A stretch of 64,000 nucleotides of DNA from Neoroseomonas eburnea (GTDB taxonomy: Bacteria > Pseudomonadota > Alphaproteobacteria > Acetobacterales > Acetobacteraceae), in assembly GCF_018129005.1 (NCBI RefSeq), contig NZ_JAAEDL010000013.1, positions 89,384 to 153,383 of the forward strand, written 5' to 3'. The notes below the pieces were generated by a model that ran no database searches, was not told the origin of the DNA, and was given only the letters and a program-made list of their open reading frames with translations. The translations under genes were made by a program, and so were the position numbers. How positions within the stretch are numbered: the stretch's first letter is position 1; each line of letters starts with the position of its first letter. Shown in pieces: positions 8,779 to 16,924 of the stretch.

Positions 8779-10001
8779 CGCGGCTCTCCCTCCAGCACCG
8801 GCGCGACGGGCGCGGCGGCATAGAGCCCGCGCGGCCGGCGCAGCACGATCTCGCCCTCGCCGAGCCCCTCCAGCACCTCGATCCGTCCCTGCGCCGCCGC
8901 CCCCAGCCGCACCTCGCGCCAGCGCGCGCGCTGTCCGCCCTCGGCGATCCAGAGGCCGGTGCGGCCGCCCCGCGGGGCGAGCGCATCCTGCGGCACGGCG
9001 ATCACCGCCGGCGCGCTGCCGGTGACGAGGCTGACCGTCGCCCGCTGGCCGATCGCCCAGTGCGGCGGCAGGGTCCCGGGCGTGACCTCGATGGTGAATT
9101 CGCGCGTCGTCGTGTCCACGCTGCGCCCGAGCCGCAGCACCGTGCCGGGGAAGACGCGCCCCGGATAGGAGACGTAGCGGATCTCCGCCGCCTGCCCGGG
9201 CGCCACCATGGCCATGACGGATTCGTCGAGCCGCGCGGCGAGGACGATGCTCGCCGGATCGACCAGGCGCAGGATGGTGGTGCCGGCGGCGACGACATCG
9301 CCCACGCTGTGCAGGCGGTCGGTGACGATGCCGCCGACCGGCGCGGCGACGGTGCCGTCCGCGACCCGCAGTTCGGCCACGCGCTCCGCGGCCTCGGTGG
9401 CGGCGAGCTTGTCGCGCGCACGCAGCACCGCGCTGCGGCTGCGCTCGGCGCTGGCCACGGCCTGGTCCAGCGTGGCGCGCGCGGCGTCGAATTCCGCCCG
9501 TGTCGCGAAGCCGCGCGGCAGCAGCTCCGCCTTGCGCCCGTGATCGGCGCGCGCGCGCAGCAGCGCGGCCTCGGCGCCGTCGCGGTCGCTTTCGGCTTCG
9601 GTGACGGCGCGGCGCGCCGCCTCGGTCTCCGCCCGTGCCTGGGCAAGCTGATGCGCGGCATCGGCGACGTCGAGCCGGGCGAGGATCTCCCCGGCTTCGA
9701 CGCGTGCCCCTTCCTCGACCGGGAGGTCGAGGATGCGGCCCTGGATGCGCGCGCTGACCTCCACCTTGACCAGCGCATCGAGCAGCGCCGGGCCGGTCAC
9801 GCTGCGGGTGAAGGGTGCCGCGCGGACGAGGACGGCATCCGCCCGCGCCGGCACCGCATAGCGCCAGCCGAACAGCGCGAGGCCGGCGGCGGCGGCGAGC
9901 AGCAGCCATCGCCGCCCACGGCGCCGGCGCGGCGGCGGGGGCGGGCGGGCCTCCGACAGGCTGGGCAAGGCACCCTGGTGCGCGGCTGCTCCATCATCCA
10001 T
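8775..10001 (-). CDS. HlyD/DevB-family periplasmic adaptor subunit
   Basis: A 408-residue membrane-fusion protein: cytoplasmic proline/arginine-rich N-terminus, one membrane anchor (WLLLAAAAGLALFGWRYAV), split lipoyl halves (VSARIQGRILDLPVEEGARV and GTVAAPVGGIVTDRL) flanking a coiled-coil hairpin (about 105-205), then beta-barrel regions. The start at 10001 is preferred because AGGAG lies about 9 bases upstream; an in-frame ATG nine codons earlier has no such site. It links the FtsX-like permease to an outer-membrane channel, which is not encoded nearby. Confidence 0.91.
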   Translation of the reverse strand: MDDGAAAHQGALPSLSEARPPPPPRRRRGRRWLLLAAAAGLALFGWRYAVPARADAVLVRAAPFTRSVTGPALLDALVKVEVSARIQGRILDLPVEEGARVEAGEILARLDVADAAHQLAQARAETEAARRAVTEAESDRDGAEAALLRARADHGRKAELLPRGFATRAEFDAARATLDQAVASAERSRSAVLRARDKLAATEAAERVAELRVADGTVAAPVGGIVTDRLHSVGDVVAAGTTILRLVDPASIVLAARLDESVMAMVAPGQAAEIRYVSYPGRVFPGTVLRLGRSVDTTTREFTIEVTPGTLPPHWAIGQRATVSLVTGSAPAVIAVPQDALAPRGGRTGLWIAEGGQRARWREVRLGAAAQGRIEVLEGLGEGEIVLRRPRGLYAAAPVAPVLEGEPR

Positions 10002-10061
10002 GCGTTGCGTCTCCTGTCCGTGTGGCATCCGGGCGGCGCGACCGTCCGCCCGGATGCAGGA

Positions 10062-10550
10062 TCACCACGCGCGGCGCGGTCGCGTGCCGGAGACGCTGCC
10101 CGAGCGCGTCACCGTCCCGCCCCGGGGTCCGGTGGCCGTGCTCTGCACGGACCACTGGCCGGGAGCGTTGCGCGTCACGTTGCGGCTGCGCGTGGCGCTG
10201 TTGCCCTGCGGCCCGGTGACCGTCCCGGTGCGGGTGCAGTTGCCCCCCTCGCAGCTTGCCGAGCCGGAGCGGGTCACGGACTGGCCCTGCGGCCCGGTGA
10301 CGGTGCCGGTGCGGGTGCAATCGCCACCCGCGCAGCTTGCCGAACCGGAGCGGGTCACGGTCTGGCCCTGCGGCCCGGTGACCGTGCCGGTGCGGGTGCA
10401 GTTGCCGCCCTCGCAGCTCGCCGAGCCGGAGCGGGTCACGGTCTGGCCCTGCGGCCCGGTGACGGTGCTCTCCGCCGTCCAGGCGAAGGCGATGGCGGGG
10501 GCGAAGGCGGCGACGCCCAATATCGCGGACGCCAGGAGGATCTTGCGCAT
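10062..10550 (-). CDS. Exported protein made of 27-residue tandem repeats
   Basis: The 162-residue precursor has a clear signal peptide (MRKILLASAILGVAAFA..., cleavage probably after AFA at 23). Three nearly identical 27-residue repeats follow (30-56, 57-83, 84-110), then two diverged ones. The repeat core is VTGPQGQTVTRSGSAS followed by a C-x4-C pair, so each perfect repeat has two cysteines that could form a small disulfide loop. The diverged repeats lack the cysteines. Thr, Ser and Gly dominate, as in surface or matrix proteins. No family is recognised. It lies downstream of a lipoprotein and a cysteine-rich exported protein on the same strand. Confidence 0.8.
   Translation of the reverse strand: MRKILLASAILGVAAFAPAIAFAWTAESTVTGPQGQTVTRSGSASCEGGNCTRTGTVTGPQGQTVTRSGSASCAGGDCTRTGTVTGPQGQSVTRSGSASCEGGNCTRTGTVTGPQGNSATRSRNVTRNAPGQWSVQSTATGPRGGTVTRSGSVSGTRPRRAW
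10221..10463 (-). repeat. Three tandem 81-bp repeats inside the exported repeat protein
   Basis: Three in-frame 81-base units encode residues 30-110. They differ at only a few codons (for example SCEGGN, SCAGGD, SCEGGN), which indicates recent amplification or gene conversion. Two further degenerate units lie towards the 3' end of the gene. Copy number may vary between strains. Confidence 0.88.
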
Positions 10551-10584
10551 GAGGTCGGGTTTCCCGGTCGGTTGTCGTGTGCCG

Positions 10585-10836
10585 TCAGCGCTGCAGGCTG
10601 CTCATCGCCTGGCGGCAGTTCGGCGACAGCCGCTCGCTGTTCTGCTGCAGGCAGGCGAGGATGCGGCCGCCGCCGCGTTCCACGCCGGAGCAGTAGCTGC
10701 GCACGTCCGGCATGCAGGCCTGCGCGGCCTGTCGCTGCGACTGCGTCATGCGGCCCTGCGCCATCGCCGGCGTCGCGAGGAGCGGCAGGGCGGTCAGCCC
10801 CAGCAGGCCGAGCCGCAGGATCAGGGGAGGGGTCAT
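10585..10836 (-). CDS. Small exported cysteine-rich repeat protein
   Basis: An 83-residue precursor with a signal peptide (LILRLGLLGLTALPLLATPA) followed by a four-cysteine unit: ACMPDVRSYCSGVERGGGR, then ILACL and SPNC. This spacing matches the cysteine-rich repeat family known from Golgi protein GLG1 and from many short alphaproteobacterial periplasmic proteins. The molecular role is unknown. It is transcribed with the 27-residue-repeat protein gene, which starts 35 bases downstream. Confidence 0.75.
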   Translation of the reverse strand: MTPPLILRLGLLGLTALPLLATPAMAQGRMTQSQRQAAQACMPDVRSYCSGVERGGGRILACLQQNSERLSPNCRQAMSSLQR

Positions 10837-10869
10837 GGGCGGAATCTCCTTTCAGCAAGAGCGGGCGGA

Positions 10870-11640
10870 TCAGCCGCGCCGCGGGGTCACGTCGCCAGGG
10901 CCGGCGATGGCCGGTCCGCCGACGGCGGGAACGGACAGCGGCTCGGCCTGGCGATCCCAGCCGACCTGCCGGAAGTAGGTGACGGTCCGCTCGACCACGG
11001 CCTCGGCCAGGTCGCGCAGGTCCCGCGACGGGCCGCGGCCGCGGAACTCGGCCGCGGCGGTGCCGGCCGCGCCGGCCACGGCCAAGACGCTTCGCGTGCC
11101 CAGGCCGACGCCCAGCGGCATGACGAGGCCGGGGCGGTAGCCGCTGTGCGAGCTGCCATGGAGGAACAGCAGGTCCTGCGAGGCGGCCTGGCCGCCAGGC
11201 GGCAGCAGCCGCGCCTGCACCTCGAGCCGCGACTGCCCCAGCCCGAAGCCGAGGGCGATGCGCTGGAGCCGGCTGCCTTCCTCGACGCGCAGCAACCGGA
11301 GCGAAAGGCGTGCGGCGTCGGGGCCGGCGCGGTCGACGGTCGCCGTCTCGGCAGGAATGCCGCGCTCCTGCAGCCCCTGGACGATCGCCGCGGTCAGCTG
11401 GGTCGCGGTGCGGCCGGCGAGCAGGGGATCCGCCCCCTCCGTCGCGGCCTGCGCGGCCTCGGTGACCACGAGCAGCCGGGCGGGCGGCGGTCCGGCCTGG
11501 TGGGCGGCGGTGGCGGTCTCCGTCAGCCGCGCTCCGCCGCAGCCGGTGAGCAGCAGCAGGACGAGGATCGGCGCGAAGCACTCCCGGCGGCCCGCACCGG
11601 CCTCCGTCTTTGCCGCCAAGGCATGCGTCGCTGCTGTCAT
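10870..11640 (-). CDS. DUF4410-like lipoprotein
   Basis: The 256-residue product has a lipoprotein signal with lipobox LLTGC, then a segment AAIVQGLQERGIPAETATV resembling the DUF4410 family of outer-membrane-associated lipoproteins. It ends with a conserved-looking block (LRDLAEAVVERTVTYFRQVGW). ATG 11640 follows a GGAAG stretch. It is the first gene of a minus-strand group with the two small exported proteins and is divergent from the ECF sigma factor gene, which may control it. DUF4410 assignment is by overall pattern only. Confidence 0.68.
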   Translation of the reverse strand: MTAATHALAAKTEAGAGRRECFAPILVLLLLTGCGGARLTETATAAHQAGPPPARLLVVTEAAQAATEGADPLLAGRTATQLTAAIVQGLQERGIPAETATVDRAGPDAARLSLRLLRVEEGSRLQRIALGFGLGQSRLEVQARLLPPGGQAASQDLLFLHGSSHSGYRPGLVMPLGVGLGTRSVLAVAGAAGTAAAEFRGRGPSRDLRDLAEAVVERTVTYFRQVGWDRQAEPLSVPAVGGPAIAGPGDVTPRRG

Positions 11641-11712
11641 CGCTTCCGCTTCCGTCCGGGTTGCCCCTTCGGCATCCCGTCTTCGCGGCCTGATACGGAG
11701 GGGCGCGGAGGA

Positions 11713-11760
11713 AGTTGTCGGCGCCGCGAGCGACATATTCGTGAGGGGAGTGCGACAACT
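11713..11760. promoter_or_regulatory. Inverted repeat between the lipoprotein and sigma factor genes
   Basis: AGTTGTCG at 11713-11720 is perfectly mirrored by CGACAACT at 11753-11760, with another CGACA at 11731-11735 between them. It lies in the 175-base divergent region between the lipoprotein gene (minus) and the ECF sigma gene (plus). A GGAAGTT at 11710 could act as an ECF-type -35 element. This is a candidate operator/promoter by position and symmetry only. Confidence 0.35.
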
Positions 11761-11815
11761 CTGCCGGCTCGCCCCGTAGCATGGGCGTGATGCCAATCCT
11801 CTTGCCGCCCCGGCC

Positions 11816-12397
11816 ATGCGGACCGCCCTGAACGCCTCGATGGCCGAGCCGGACGATGCCGCGCTGATGGCGCGCATCGCCGAGGGGGACGAGGCCGCCT
11901 TCCGCCTCTTCGCCACCCGCCATGTCGGGCGGATGCTGCGCGTCGCGCAGTCGATCCTCGGCTCCGCGGCGGAAGCGGACGAGGTGTCGCAGGAGGCGCT
12001 GCTGCGCGTCTGGCGCCATGCCGCGCGCTGGGACGCGTCGCGCGCGCAGCTCGGCACCTGGATCCACACCATCGTCGTGCGGCTTTGCGTCGACCGGCTC
12101 CGGCTGCGCCGGCACGAGCCGATCGACGCCGCGATGGAGGTGCCCGATCCGGCGCCGGGCGCGCTCGAGTCGCTGTCGTCGAGGGACGAGCAGCGCCAGC
12201 TTCGGGCCGCGATGGCCACCCTGCCGCGCCGCCAGCGCGCGGCGCTGGTCCTCTTCTACCAGGAAGAGCTTGCCGGCACCGAGGCGGCGCGGACGCTGGG
12301 CCTCAGCCTGAGCGCCTTCTGGTCGCTGCTGCAGCGGGCGCGCCGCACCGTGCAGCAGCAGATGCAGCGCGCCACCGGGTCCGATGAGAGGATGTGA
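11816..12397 (+). CDS. ECF-type RNA polymerase sigma factor
   Basis: The 193-residue protein has sigma region 2 (RHVGRMLRVAQSILGSAAEA, then DEVSQEALLRVWRHA) and region 4 (TLPRRQRAALVLFYQEELAG with a helix-turn-helix ending RARRTVQQQM). There is no region 1 or 3, as usual for extracytoplasmic-function sigma factors. The ATG at 11816 is used; a second in-frame ATG lies eight codons in. The next two genes encode a membrane protein and a periplasmic sensor, a typical ECF, anti-sigma and sensor layout. Confidence 0.93.
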   Translation: MRTALNASMAEPDDAALMARIAEGDEAAFRLFATRHVGRMLRVAQSILGSAAEADEVSQEALLRVWRHAARWDASRAQLGTWIHTIVVRLCVDRLRLRRHEPIDAAMEVPDPAPGALESLSSRDEQRQLRAAMATLPRRQRAALVLFYQEELAGTEAARTLGLSLSAFWSLLQRARRTVQQQMQRATGSDERM

Positions 12398-12400
12398 GGA

Positions 12401-12808
12401 ATGACGACGATGACCCCCCAGGAATTCACTCGCCTTCTCGATACCTACGGCGCCGATGCCGAACGCTGGCCGGAGGAAGCGCGCGCCGCGGCGCGGCGGC
12501 TGTGCGAGGCCTCGCCCGCCGCGCGCAGGCAGTGGGCGGCGGCGCGGCGGCTCGATGCGCAGCTTGCCGCCGGGCGGTCGATGCCGCGCGACCCGGCCCG
12601 CGAGTCCCGCATCGTCGCCGGCGCGATGGCGCGCATCCGCGCCTTGGCCGAGCCTGTCCTCGACTGGCGCTGGTTCTTCACCCGGTCGATGGGGGCGGCG
12701 CTTGCGGCGAGCGTCGTCGTCGGCTGGCTGGTCGGCATGGGGCTGCCCGGGGAGGTGCCGCCGCATCACCTCGCCGGCGGCTTTCGGTTCGAGGATCTGA
12801 TCCAGTGA
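12401..12808 (+). CDS. Putative membrane anti-sigma factor
   Basis: A 135-residue protein starting three bases after the sigma gene. The cytoplasmic N-terminal 90 residues include TPQEFTRLLDTYGADAERWP, a start seen in small alphaproteobacterial proteins beside ECF sigma genes. One membrane segment (AALAASVVVGWLVGMGL, about 105-121) and a short periplasmic tail follow. It has no zinc-binding HxxxCxxC motif, so it is not a ZAS-type anti-sigma. The role is inferred from position and topology, not from a conserved anti-sigma domain. Confidence 0.62.
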   Translation: MTTMTPQEFTRLLDTYGADAERWPEEARAAARRLCEASPAARRQWAAARRLDAQLAAGRSMPRDPARESRIVAGAMARIRALAEPVLDWRWFFTRSMGAALAASVVVGWLVGMGLPGEVPPHHLAGGFRFEDLIQ

Positions 12809-13290
12809 TGCTGCAGCTCACGCCCCGGCGGCTCCGCCTCATCCTCGGCGTCTCCATCGCGCTGAACCTGTTCCTCGCGGCCTTCGTGGGGGGGCAGCGG
12901 TGGCGCGCGCGAGGGCTCGAGATGCTGGCGCTGCAGCCGGGGCCGGGCCTGATGGAGCAGGGCGCGCCTGACCCGGAGGGCACCCTGGCGCACCTCGTGC
13001 GGGCGCTGCCGCCGGCGGATGCCGCGATCCTGCGCGCGTCGGTCCGTGCCCGCATGTTCGAGCTTCTCGACGCGCGGCGCGGCTTCGTCGAGGCGGCGGC
13101 CGCGGCGCGCGAGGAAGTGGCGCGCGACCCGGTGAACCCCGCGGCGCTGCAGGCCGCGATCGCCGAGGCGCGGCGGCAGAGGCTGCGCTTCGGTCCGCTG
13201 CTGGAGGCGGTGCTGCTGGAGGCCGTGCCGCGCATGTCGCCGGAAGGGCGGAGGGTGCTGGCGCAGTTCCGCGCCATCCCTCGGCGATGA
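12808..13290 (+). CDS. Spy/CnrX-like periplasmic sensor, membrane anchored
   Basis: The 160-residue product has one N-terminal membrane anchor (LILGVSIALNLFLAAFVGG, about 12-30) and then an all-helical periplasmic part with the feel of the Metal_resist/CpxP-Spy fold: LPPADAAILRASVRARM, a long charged helix, and a final MSPEGRRVLAQFR. The TGATG overlap with the anti-sigma gene indicates coupling. By analogy with CnrX it may sense an envelope signal and relay it to the anti-sigma factor. No clear metal ligands (His/Met cluster) are visible, so the signal is unknown. Confidence 0.66.
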   Translation: MLQLTPRRLRLILGVSIALNLFLAAFVGGQRWRARGLEMLALQPGPGLMEQGAPDPEGTLAHLVRALPPADAAILRASVRARMFELLDARRGFVEAAAAAREEVARDPVNPAALQAAIAEARRQRLRFGPLLEAVLLEAVPRMSPEGRRVLAQFRAIPRR

Positions 13291-13300
13291 CGGGATCCTG

Positions 13301-13403
13301 AAGCGGTCTCCGTTCGCCTTGGCGCGCGGCAACCACTCCGGCCTCCTGTCTTCGCGAGCATCTTCGGCCTGATCAGGTGATTCCACCCGAGCGGGATCTG
13401 CTC
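13301..13403 (+). repeat. Intergenic repeat A, copy 1
   Basis: About 100 bases starting GCGGTCTCCGTTCGCCTTGG and ending in a hairpin around GATCAGGTGATTCCACC and GGGATCTGC. It matches copies at 22323-22423 (same strand) and 15891-15990 (opposite strand). It lies just after the ECF operon stop, so it may help terminate transcription. The hairpin is imperfect in this copy. Confidence 0.75.
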
Positions 13404-13470
13404 CGGGCGGCGGGCGCGCTTTCGTCCCGCGTCCGCCGCCACCATGCCATCGTCCGGATCGCTGCCGGCG

Positions 13471-14280
13471 TCAGCCGCTCCAGCCGAAGCGCCGGAAGGC
13501 GGCGCGGCCTTCATCGGCGGTCAGGAACGCCTCGAAGCGGCGCACCTCGGCGCGTTGGGCGCCGCCGCGCGACAGCACCGACCCGGCCGAGCGCCAGATG
13601 CGGAAGGGTTCCTCGATCTCGACCAGGCTCGCATGGTCCGGGGCGGCGATCTGCCAGTGGTTCCACACCAGCCAGACATCATAGGCATCGGGCTTGCCGC
13701 GCCATTCCTGCTGCGCCGCGCCGGTGTTCGGCGCGACCACGACGATGCGCTCGCGCATCGCGCGCAGCAGCGCGACATCCCCGGTCCGGCCGGCGATGTC
13801 CTCGTACAGCCCGAGCTGCCCGGCGCCGCCCGTGGCCAGGATGCGAGCCTCTGCCGGCGGGCGTGAGAGCAGGTCGCGCAGCCCGGCGTAGCCACGCGGA
13901 TTGCCGGGACGCACGAGCAGCGCCGAGGGGCGCAGGTACAGCGAGCGCCGCGTCGCCGGATCCAGCGTGTCGCGGAAGCGCTCGAGGAACTCGTCCATCA
14001 TGTATTCGGCGCCGGTGAAGACCAGGTCGGCCTCGCCGGCGACGCGCCCGGCCCATTGCGGCGTGGGGCCGGCGATGATCTCGACCGGGATGCCCTGGGA
14101 CGCGCGGAAGGCCTCGGCCGCGACGCGCATCGCCGGGGCAGGCCCGCCTGGCCCGAAGCAGCGGATCGGGGCCGGCGCCTGTGCGCGGGCGAGGGCCGGC
14201 GCCGTCAGCGCGGCGACGAGCAGGGTGCGCCGCGGCAGGGACGGCAGGCGGCGAGCAGTGCCGCGACTGTCAGGCGTCAT
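13471..14280 (-). CDS. Exported ModA-like substrate-binding protein
   Basis: A 269-residue precursor with a Tat-like signal peptide (LPSLPRRTLLVAALTAPALA). The mature part starts with PAPIRCFGPGGPAPAMRVAA and carries DLVFTGAEYMMDEF, LRPSALLVRPGNPRGY and VWLVWNHWQ, a pattern of the molybdate/tungstate-like extracellular binding proteins (SBP_bac_11). No ABC permease or ATPase gene is adjacent, so it either serves a distant transporter or works as a sensor. ATG 14280 follows GGAGA at the right distance. Confidence 0.78.
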   Translation of the reverse strand: MTPDSRGTARRLPSLPRRTLLVAALTAPALARAQAPAPIRCFGPGGPAPAMRVAAEAFRASQGIPVEIIAGPTPQWAGRVAGEADLVFTGAEYMMDEFLERFRDTLDPATRRSLYLRPSALLVRPGNPRGYAGLRDLLSRPPAEARILATGGAGQLGLYEDIAGRTGDVALLRAMRERIVVVAPNTGAAQQEWRGKPDAYDVWLVWNHWQIAAPDHASLVEIEEPFRIWRSAGSVLSRGGAQRAEVRRFEAFLTADEGRAAFRRFGWSG

Positions 14281-14743
14281 GAGCGGTCTCCATGGGGTCG
14301 AGCTCTCGCCGCGCGGCATCGTACCGGAATGGCAGAGAATCGCGGCCCCATCCATTAGGGAACGGGTATGAATGGCGCCAAGGGGGGTATCCCCGGCGAG
14401 CAGGCGACGCGGTACCGTGCCGGCGCGCCAGGGGCTTGAGCTTCGGCGGCCCTGCACGGCGCGCGACGTAGGTGCTGCGGGCGCGCGCCGGGCGGTGGCG
14501 GATGCCGGCTCCACCAGGATCAATCCATCGTGAAGCCGCGTCGTCGCCGCCCTCGGCCTGGGCCGCCCGTGGTGAGGAGCAGCGCCGAAGAGGCTGACGG
14601 CGTCGGACCGCCCATGGTCCGCCCGCGATCCATCGGCTTCCGAACCGATCGCGACCGCTGATCGAACCCATCGCAATCCAGCGTTGGAGTCGTTTTCGGG
14701 TCGCGGCCAGTTTCCCGCCCCCCGAGACACGCTGGACTTCGCC
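14281..14743. other. Intergenic region between divergent genes, no gene seen
   Basis: About 460 bases separate the start of the binding-protein gene (minus) from the start of the YeiH-type gene (plus). I find no convincing reading frame, RNA or strong hairpin. The region must carry the promoters of both genes; no clear operator could be recognised. Confidence 0.5.
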
Positions 14744-15775
14744 ATGCAACCGCCACCCGCATCCGCCGGCGCCCGTGCCGCGCGACTCCTGCCCGGCATC
14801 GCGCTCTGCGCTGCCGTCAGCCTTGCGGCGCTCGCCGTCGAATGGACGGAGGCGGCACTTTTCGGCCGTGCCTGGTTCGGCGCGCTGGTGCTGGCCATCC
14901 TGATCGGCACCGCCATCCGCACCGCCTGGACCCCGCCCGCACGCTGGCAGGCCGGCATCGCCTTCAGCGCCAGGACGCTGCTCGAAATCGCCGTGGCGCT
15001 GCTCGGCGCCTCGCTCGGCGCCGAGGCGCTCGCGGCGCTCGGCCCCGCCCTGCTGCTCGGCATCGCCGGCCTGGTGGCGGTGGCGCTGGCGAGCAGCTAC
15101 GGCATCGGCCGGCTGCTTGGCCTGCCGCGGCGCCTCGCGCTGCTGGTCGCCTGCGGCAATGCCATCTGCGGCAATTCGGCGATCGTCGCGGTGGCTCCGG
15201 TGATCGGCGCGAGGGGGCAGGAGATCGCATCCTCCATCGCCTTCACGGCGGTGCTCGGCGTGTTGCTGGTGCTTGGCCTGCCGCCAGCGGCGTCGGCACT
15301 CGGCATGTCGGAGGCGCAGTTCGGCGTGCTGGCGGGGTTGACCGTCTATGCGGTGCCGCAGGTGCTCGCCGCCACCGCGTCCGGCGGCGCCGTCGCGATC
15401 CATCTCGGCACGCTGGTCAAGCTGGTGCGCGTGCTGATGCTCGGCCCGGTGGTGGTGGGCCTCTCGGTGCTGGCGCGCGGCCGGCGGGGCGAGGCCGATG
15501 CCGCGAAGCTGCACCGGCTCGTACCCTGGTTCGTCCTCGCCTTCCTCGCGCTGGCCGTGCTGCGGGGCGTGGGGCTGCTGCCGCAGGCGGTGCTGGCGCC
15601 GGCGGCGACCGCGGCGGGCATGCTGACGCTCATCTCGATGGCGGCGCTCGGCCTCGGTGTCGATCTGCGCGCGGTGACGCGCGCCGGCGGGCGGGTGACG
15701 GCGGCGGTGCTCGCGTCGATGCTCACGCTGGGTCTCGCCAGCCTTGCGCTGATCCACCTGCTCGGCATCGCCTGA
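14744..15775 (+). CDS. yeiH: YeiH family putative sulfate exporter
   Basis: A 343-residue membrane protein with about ten hydrophobic segments. The signature GNAICGNSAIVAVAPVIGA (about 139-157) and AVPQVLAATASGGAVAIHLG identify the UPF0324/YeiH family. The ATG at 14744 is chosen because the preceding 20 codons of open frame do not look membrane-like and lack a better ribosome site. Next to it, convergently, is a YeiE-like LysR regulator, the known partner of yeiH in enterobacteria. The transported substrate is not established for this protein. Confidence 0.88.
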   Translation: MQPPPASAGARAARLLPGIALCAAVSLAALAVEWTEAALFGRAWFGALVLAILIGTAIRTAWTPPARWQAGIAFSARTLLEIAVALLGASLGAEALAALGPALLLGIAGLVAVALASSYGIGRLLGLPRRLALLVACGNAICGNSAIVAVAPVIGARGQEIASSIAFTAVLGVLLVLGLPPAASALGMSEAQFGVLAGLTVYAVPQVLAATASGGAVAIHLGTLVKLVRVLMLGPVVVGLSVLARGRRGEADAAKLHRLVPWFVLAFLALAVLRGVGLLPQAVLAPAATAAGMLTLISMAALGLGVDLRAVTRAGGRVTAAVLASMLTLGLASLALIHLLGIA

Positions 15776-15797
15776 TGGCGGCGGGGCGGGGTCCTGC

Positions 15798-16030
15798 GTC
15801 GTGCCGAGGCCGCGAATGCGGCACGCCGTTCGTCCGGCGGAGCCAGGCAACCGGGGGTTTGCGCCCGGCGCATGAGGGCAGGATAAGCCACCGGAGGTCC
15901 GGATCAGGTGGAGTCGCCTGACCGGGTCAGGATGCTCGCAAGAACAGAAGGCTGGAGTTGCCTCCGGGAGCCAAGGCGAACGGAACCGCTCCAATGCGAG
16001 CGGTCGCGAGCAGCGGCCGTTGGTATGACG
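15798..16030. repeat. Composite of intergenic repeats B (copy 1) and A (copy 2, inverted)
   Basis: The first part (15798-15888) matches repeat B (GTTTGCGCCCGGCG, then GAGGGCA). Bases 15891-15990 are repeat A in reverse, with a hairpin at GGATCAGGTGGAGTCGCCTG. Bases 15990-16030 match the terminal hairpin of repeat B (CGGTCGC, GAGCA, GCGGCCG). Repeat A may therefore have inserted into repeat B. It lies between the convergent yeiH and lysR genes, where such hairpins can stop transcription from both sides. Confidence 0.7.
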
Positions 16031-16924
16031 TCACCCGCGGCCGGCGATCCGCGCGAGCAGCGCTTCCGCCGCGCGGCTCGGTTGCCGCTGCTGGTGGCGC
16101 AGCGCCTGGAAGGCACGCTCGGGCAGCGGCAGCCGGACCTGGTGCAGCAGCCCGGCCTCCAGGCTCGGCGCCGCCACCGAGGCGGAGATCACGGTCGCGC
16201 CCATCCCGGCCTCGACCGCCGCCCGCACTGCCTCGTTCGACGGCAGTTCCAGCACCGTCCGCAGCCGGCCCGGGGGCACGCCTGCGGCGGCCAGCGCCGC
16301 CTCGAAGGCGGAGCGGGTGCCGGAGCCGGGCTCCCGCAGCACCCATTCGCCCGTCCTTGCCGCGTCCGGCAGCGTGAGGCCGGGGACGGCGACCCAGGGA
16401 TGATCCGGCGCCACCACCAGCACGAGCTGGTCGTGCGCGACCGTCGTGGCGACCAGGCCGTCATCCTCCACCGCGCCCTCGATGAAGCCGAGCTCCGCCA
16501 GCCCCTCATGCACCGCGGCGGCGACCTGCGCGGTGTTGCCGATGGCCAGCCGGATGCTGATGCCGGGATGCGCGCGCCGGAAGGCGACGAGATGGCGGGG
16601 CAGCCAGTAGCTGGCGATGGTCTGGCTCGCATGGACCGTGAGCACGCCGCGCGCGAGGCCGCCCAATTCGAACAGGGCGAGCTCCGCCGCCTCGGCGCGG
16701 GCGAGCACCGCGCGCGCTTCGGCCAGGAAGCCGCGCCCGGCCTCGGTCAGCTCGATGCGGCGGCCGACCCGGTCGAACAGCCGGATGCCGTATCGCGCCT
16801 CCAGCGAGGCGATGGTCGCGCTGGCGGCCGACTGGGCGATGGCGAGCGAAGCCGCGGCCCGGGTCATATGCTGCCGCTCCGCCACCGCCACGAAGACGCG
16901 GAGCTGGTCCAGGGTCATCCTCAT
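16031..16924 (-). CDS. LysR family transcriptional regulator (YeiE-like)
   Basis: The 297-residue protein begins MTLDQLRVFVAVAERQHMTR, with a winged helix-turn-helix at AAASLAIAQSAASATIASLE (about 24-43), followed by the LysR substrate-binding domain (SYWLPRHLVAFRRAHPGISI onward). The N-terminal wording and the neighbouring yeiH gene suggest the CysB/YeiE branch, which in enterobacteria responds to sulfite. In this window the two genes are convergent rather than divergent, so autoregulation and yeiH control must use separate promoters. Confidence 0.9.
   Translation of the reverse strand: MRMTLDQLRVFVAVAERQHMTRAAASLAIAQSAASATIASLEARYGIRLFDRVGRRIELTEAGRGFLAEARAVLARAEAAELALFELGGLARGVLTVHASQTIASYWLPRHLVAFRRAHPGISIRLAIGNTAQVAAAVHEGLAELGFIEGAVEDDGLVATTVAHDQLVLVVAPDHPWVAVPGLTLPDAARTGEWVLREPGSGTRSAFEAALAAAGVPPGRLRTVLELPSNEAVRAAVEAGMGATVISASVAAPSLEAGLLHQVRLPLPERAFQALRHQQRQPSRAAEALLARIAGRG

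Noticed and set aside
10221..10463. CRISPR-like array
   Set aside because: The repeats are 81 bases, contiguous without spacers, and encode an in-frame protein.
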